Positions 12,729 through 13,299 of a stretch of DNA of 13,299 bases are shown in pieces. The position numbers and the translations under genes were made by a program. This DNA comes from an uncultured Olsenella sp. (GTDB taxonomy: Bacteria; Actinomycetota; Coriobacteriia; Coriobacteriales; Atopobiaceae). The stretch's first letter is position 1. Every line of letters starts with the position of its first letter. The stretch spans positions 1 through 13,299 of the forward strand of contig CALCDK010000056.1 of NCBI GenBank assembly GCA_937900605.1, written 5' to 3'. The notes under the pieces are model-generated. The model was not told where the DNA came from. It saw nothing but the letters and a program-made list of their open reading frames with translations, and did no database searches.

Positions 12729-13299
12729 ATGAACGCAGCGAAAGACTGCACCCTGCAGGAAAAGCTCCTCCGATGCGCCATGGCGCTCATCCTGGCGGCG
12801 GGGGCGCTGCTCGCCTCCGTGGCGGCCTCGCCCGCCTACGCCGCGCCGAGCACGGTAGACGTGTCCATCGGCGGCAAGATCCCATACGGCGGCTTCGCCA
12901 CCACGTGGATGAGCGCCGACGGCAACATCGCCTACTGCGCCGAGCCCTCGTCCCCGACGCCCGCGCCGGGCTCCTACTCGACGAGCCCCGTGCCGAGCGG
13001 CGACGTGACGGCGGCGATCTGGTACTCGTTCGGCTCTCCCGGCTTCGACGCGTCGATGTTCCCCGGCAGCTGGTACGACGGCGGCGGCTGGGACGACGCC
13101 AAGTACGCGGCTGCGAGCCACGTGCTCATCGCCTACGCCTACTCGGGGTCCGAGTCGGCTGCCACGCACGGCACGAGCGCCGAGTTCGCCTCCTGGGCGA
13201 AATCCGAGCTGATCGGCGGGACCTTCGCCAAGATGAAGGCGGGCGCCGGCAAGGTATCCGCCGGGTTCGAGGCGTTCTGCGTCAGGACCGGCGGCGGCT
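12729..13299 (+). CDS. Secreted thioester/VaFE-type surface adhesin, N-terminal part (runs off right edge)
   Basis: The frame stays open to the last base, giving 190 residues of a longer protein. It has a classic signal peptide: basic start, hydrophobic MALILAAGALLASVAA, cleavage after SPAYA (about residue 38). The mature part has the segment IAYCAEPSSPTPAPGSY (cysteine 70), then AAIWYSFGSPGFD, a Gly/Trp/Asp-rich stretch, and YAAASHVLIAYAYSG. A Tyr-Cys near the N-terminus, a Pro-rich turn, and a later HxLIAYxYSG helix are features of thioester domains at the tip of Gram-positive surface proteins, including VaFE-repeat proteins common in Coriobacteria. The glutamine partner of the thioester and any LPXTG anchor would be beyond the edge. 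GGAGG at 12718-12722 sets the start. Confidence 0.72.
   Translation, partial: MNAAKDCTLQEKLLRCAMALILAAGALLASVAASPAYAAPSTVDVSIGGKIPYGGFATTWMSADGNIAYCAEPSSPTPAPGSYSTSPVPSGDVTAAIWYSFGSPGFDASMFPGSWYDGGGWDDAKYAAASHVLIAYAYSGSESAATHGTSAEFASWAKSELIGGTFAKMKAGAGKVSAGFEAFCVRTGGG

Noticed and set aside
12090..13169. Antisense open frame over the 152-aa and adhesin genes
   Set aside because: The sense strand has strong ribosome-binding sites, a clean signal peptide and domain features; the antisense reading has none.

Overview
The window is GC-rich and codes almost entirely on the + strand. It is best read as part of an integrative conjugative element (or conjugative plasmid) of an Actinomycetota bacterium, probably class Coriobacteriia (Eggerthella-like relatives). 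That taxonomic guess rests on the high G+C, the combination of a Firmicutes-style conjugation cluster (PcfB-like, VirD4, Maff2, PrgI, VirB4, lysozyme-NlpC/P60) with Actinobacterial codon use, and a thioester/VaFE-type surface protein at the end. No rRNA, tRNA or CRISPR array is visible.

Layout. 1-104 is the tail of an IS3-family insertion sequence: the last 21 codons of its transposase and a likely terminal inverted repeat. 105-597 is lower in G+C and has no convincing gene. It carries a clear terminator, a 21-base palindrome and one copy of a two-block element. 598-1143 encodes two small helix-turn-helix proteins of the excisionase/AlpA type. 1149-2469 is a replication module: a winged-helix initiator whose own 3' coding region contains four 33-bp-spaced iterons plus a fifth half copy, then a DnaC/IstB-like helicase loader that appears frameshifted near its start. 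This resembles the lambda O-ori-P arrangement. 2470-2670 carries a second copy of the two-block element, followed by an isolated 177-aa protein of unknown function and a strong terminator.

From 3262 to the right edge runs one tightly packed operon. It encodes a PcfB/DUF3801-like accessory protein, the VirD4 coupling ATPase, a Maff2-family small membrane protein, PrgI (VirB3-like), VirB4, a membrane-anchored lysozyme-NlpC/P60 wall hydrolase, an exported 239-aa protein, a VirB6/TrbL-like polytopic channel protein, a 152-aa cytoplasmic protein of unknown function, and the N-terminal part of a secreted thioester-type adhesin that runs off the window. Together these make the DNA-processing interface, the energising ATPases, the inner-membrane channel, the wall-opening enzyme and probably a mating-contact surface protein. 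No relaxase, integrase or recognisable oriT is present here.

The observations most worth following are: (i) the intragenic iterons, where the fifth copy is out of frame with the others, so constraint is on DNA; (ii) an Arg/Ala-rich C-terminal tail shared by three otherwise unrelated small proteins, a possible common export or docking signal; (iii) two identical 15-bp palindromes with codons atypical for the window, inside virB4 and the hydrolase gene; (iv) the two-block element in front of two transcription units; and (v) a 9-bp-stem hairpin without a T-tract just before the Maff2 gene.
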